NCBI GenBank assembly: GCA_024516155.1
Contig: JAJJXM010000187.1
Location: forward strand, 1-19,577
DNA length: 19,577 nt
From: Pyronema omphalodes
Lineage: Eukaryota; Ascomycota; Pezizomycetes; Pezizales; Pyronemataceae
Direction: 5' to 3'
Shown: positions 18,989 to 19,577 of the stretch, piece after piece
Layout: every line of letters begins with the position of its first letter
How positions within the stretch are numbered: position 1 is the stretch's first letter
The notes under the pieces: generated by a model
The model's input: only the letters and a program-made list of their open reading frames with translations
Database searches by the model: none
What the model was told of the DNA's origin: nothing
Position numbers and translations under genes: made by a program

Positions 18989-19577
18989 ATTGTACTCTAC
19001 AATCAGAGCAATGTCAAAACGTCTCAACATGGCGCTTGGGAAGATCAGCCACCGAACATGACGGGTCACTGCTCTGACGATGCCGATATGGAGGCAGGCG
19101 GTGGAAAAGTTAGCAAAGAGTCTCCCTGATTCGACGGTGGCAATCAACCTGGGCCCATAATACGATACGACTTTGATACTTCGCTCGAGTAGCTTAGCAC
19201 TGAGGAATGGTATACCCTCTCGACGATTATTCATTCATGTTTATGAGACAATCCCATTCATATTGTACTCTACAATCAGAGCAATGTCAAAACGTCTCAA
19301 CATGGCGCTTGGGAAGATCAGCCACCGAACATGACGGGTCACTGCTCTGACGATGCCGATATGGAGGCAGGCGGTGGAAAAGTTAGCAAAGAGTCTCCCT
19401 GATTCGACGGTGGCAATCAACCTGGGCCCATAATACGATACGACTTTGATACTTCGCTCGAGTAGCTAGTAGCACTGAGGAATGGTATACCCTCTCGACG
19501 ATTATTCATTCATGTTTATGAGACAATCCCATTCATATTGTACTCTACAATCAGAGCAATGTCAAAACGTCTCAACA
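18989..19577. repeat. 273/275-bp tandem repeat, over two copies, open at the window edge
   Basis: TGTACTCTACAATCAGAGCA begins at 18991, 19264 and 19539. The first two units are identical apart from a 2-bp difference (AGCTTAGC against AGCTAGTAGC), and the third is cut by the window end. Near identity means recent amplification, or a satellite kept uniform. A minus-strand frame of 88 codons fits inside one unit (start in the 3' part of unit 1) but is frameshifted in unit 2 by the 2-bp change, so coding is doubtful. Confidence 0.95.

Noticed and set aside
18884..19234. 116-codon minus-strand frame overlapping the tandem repeat
   Set aside because: It crosses from unique sequence into the repeat and is destroyed in the next unit by a 2-bp indel, so selection for a protein is unlikely.

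Overview
The window looks like a gene-poor, repeat-rich stretch of a filamentous ascomycete (Pezizomycotina) genome. The evidence is short introns of about 50-210 nt with GTAAGT-like donors and CTAAC/CTAAT branch points, one gene of the fungal rhodopsin-domain (PTH11-like) seven-helix family, a relic of a fungal TPR plus DUF4470-type gene, and several non-autonomous DNA transposons. The species cannot be named from the sequence. No RNA gene, CRISPR array or complete transposase was found.

Layout: 1-878 holds no supportable gene. 879-1200 is a TAAA/TAA microsatellite. 1344-2241 is a hAT-like non-autonomous element with a perfect 22-bp inverted terminal repeat and an 8-bp target duplication. 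2872-5813 is a heavily frameshifted TPR/DUF4470 gene relic on the plus strand. 7216-8376 is a second broken gene on the minus strand with a lysine-rich tail. 10672-11953 is the only gene that reads cleanly: three exons, 315 residues, seven predicted membrane helices. 12253-12834 is a second, shorter and more decayed copy of the hAT-like element, with its own 8-bp target duplication. About 13093-13153 looks like one orphan end of a pogo/Fot1-type element.

From 14830 onward the sequence is almost all repeats: a T32 run, a C19 run, a roughly 34-bp ATTTACAA minisatellite (15165-15550), and then the most unusual object in the window, at 15641-17336. This is a 1.7-kb unit with inverted ends (CCCTRTGGTACAA) flanked by TTTA on both sides. 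Its body is built from dozens of copies of one octamer, TAAACACC and its complement GGTGTTTA. On the left the octamer runs on one strand only. On the right it forms back-to-back palindromes. A further copy of the terminal 16-mer lies at 18498-18513. The window ends inside a 273/275-bp tandem repeat that runs off the edge.

The genes show no operon or pathway relationship. The picture is of one intact membrane-receptor-like gene sitting among decaying genes and cut-down DNA transposons. The novel-looking element is the TAAACACC/GGTGTTTA unit. Its biology (transposase-binding array, fold-back element, other) is inference.
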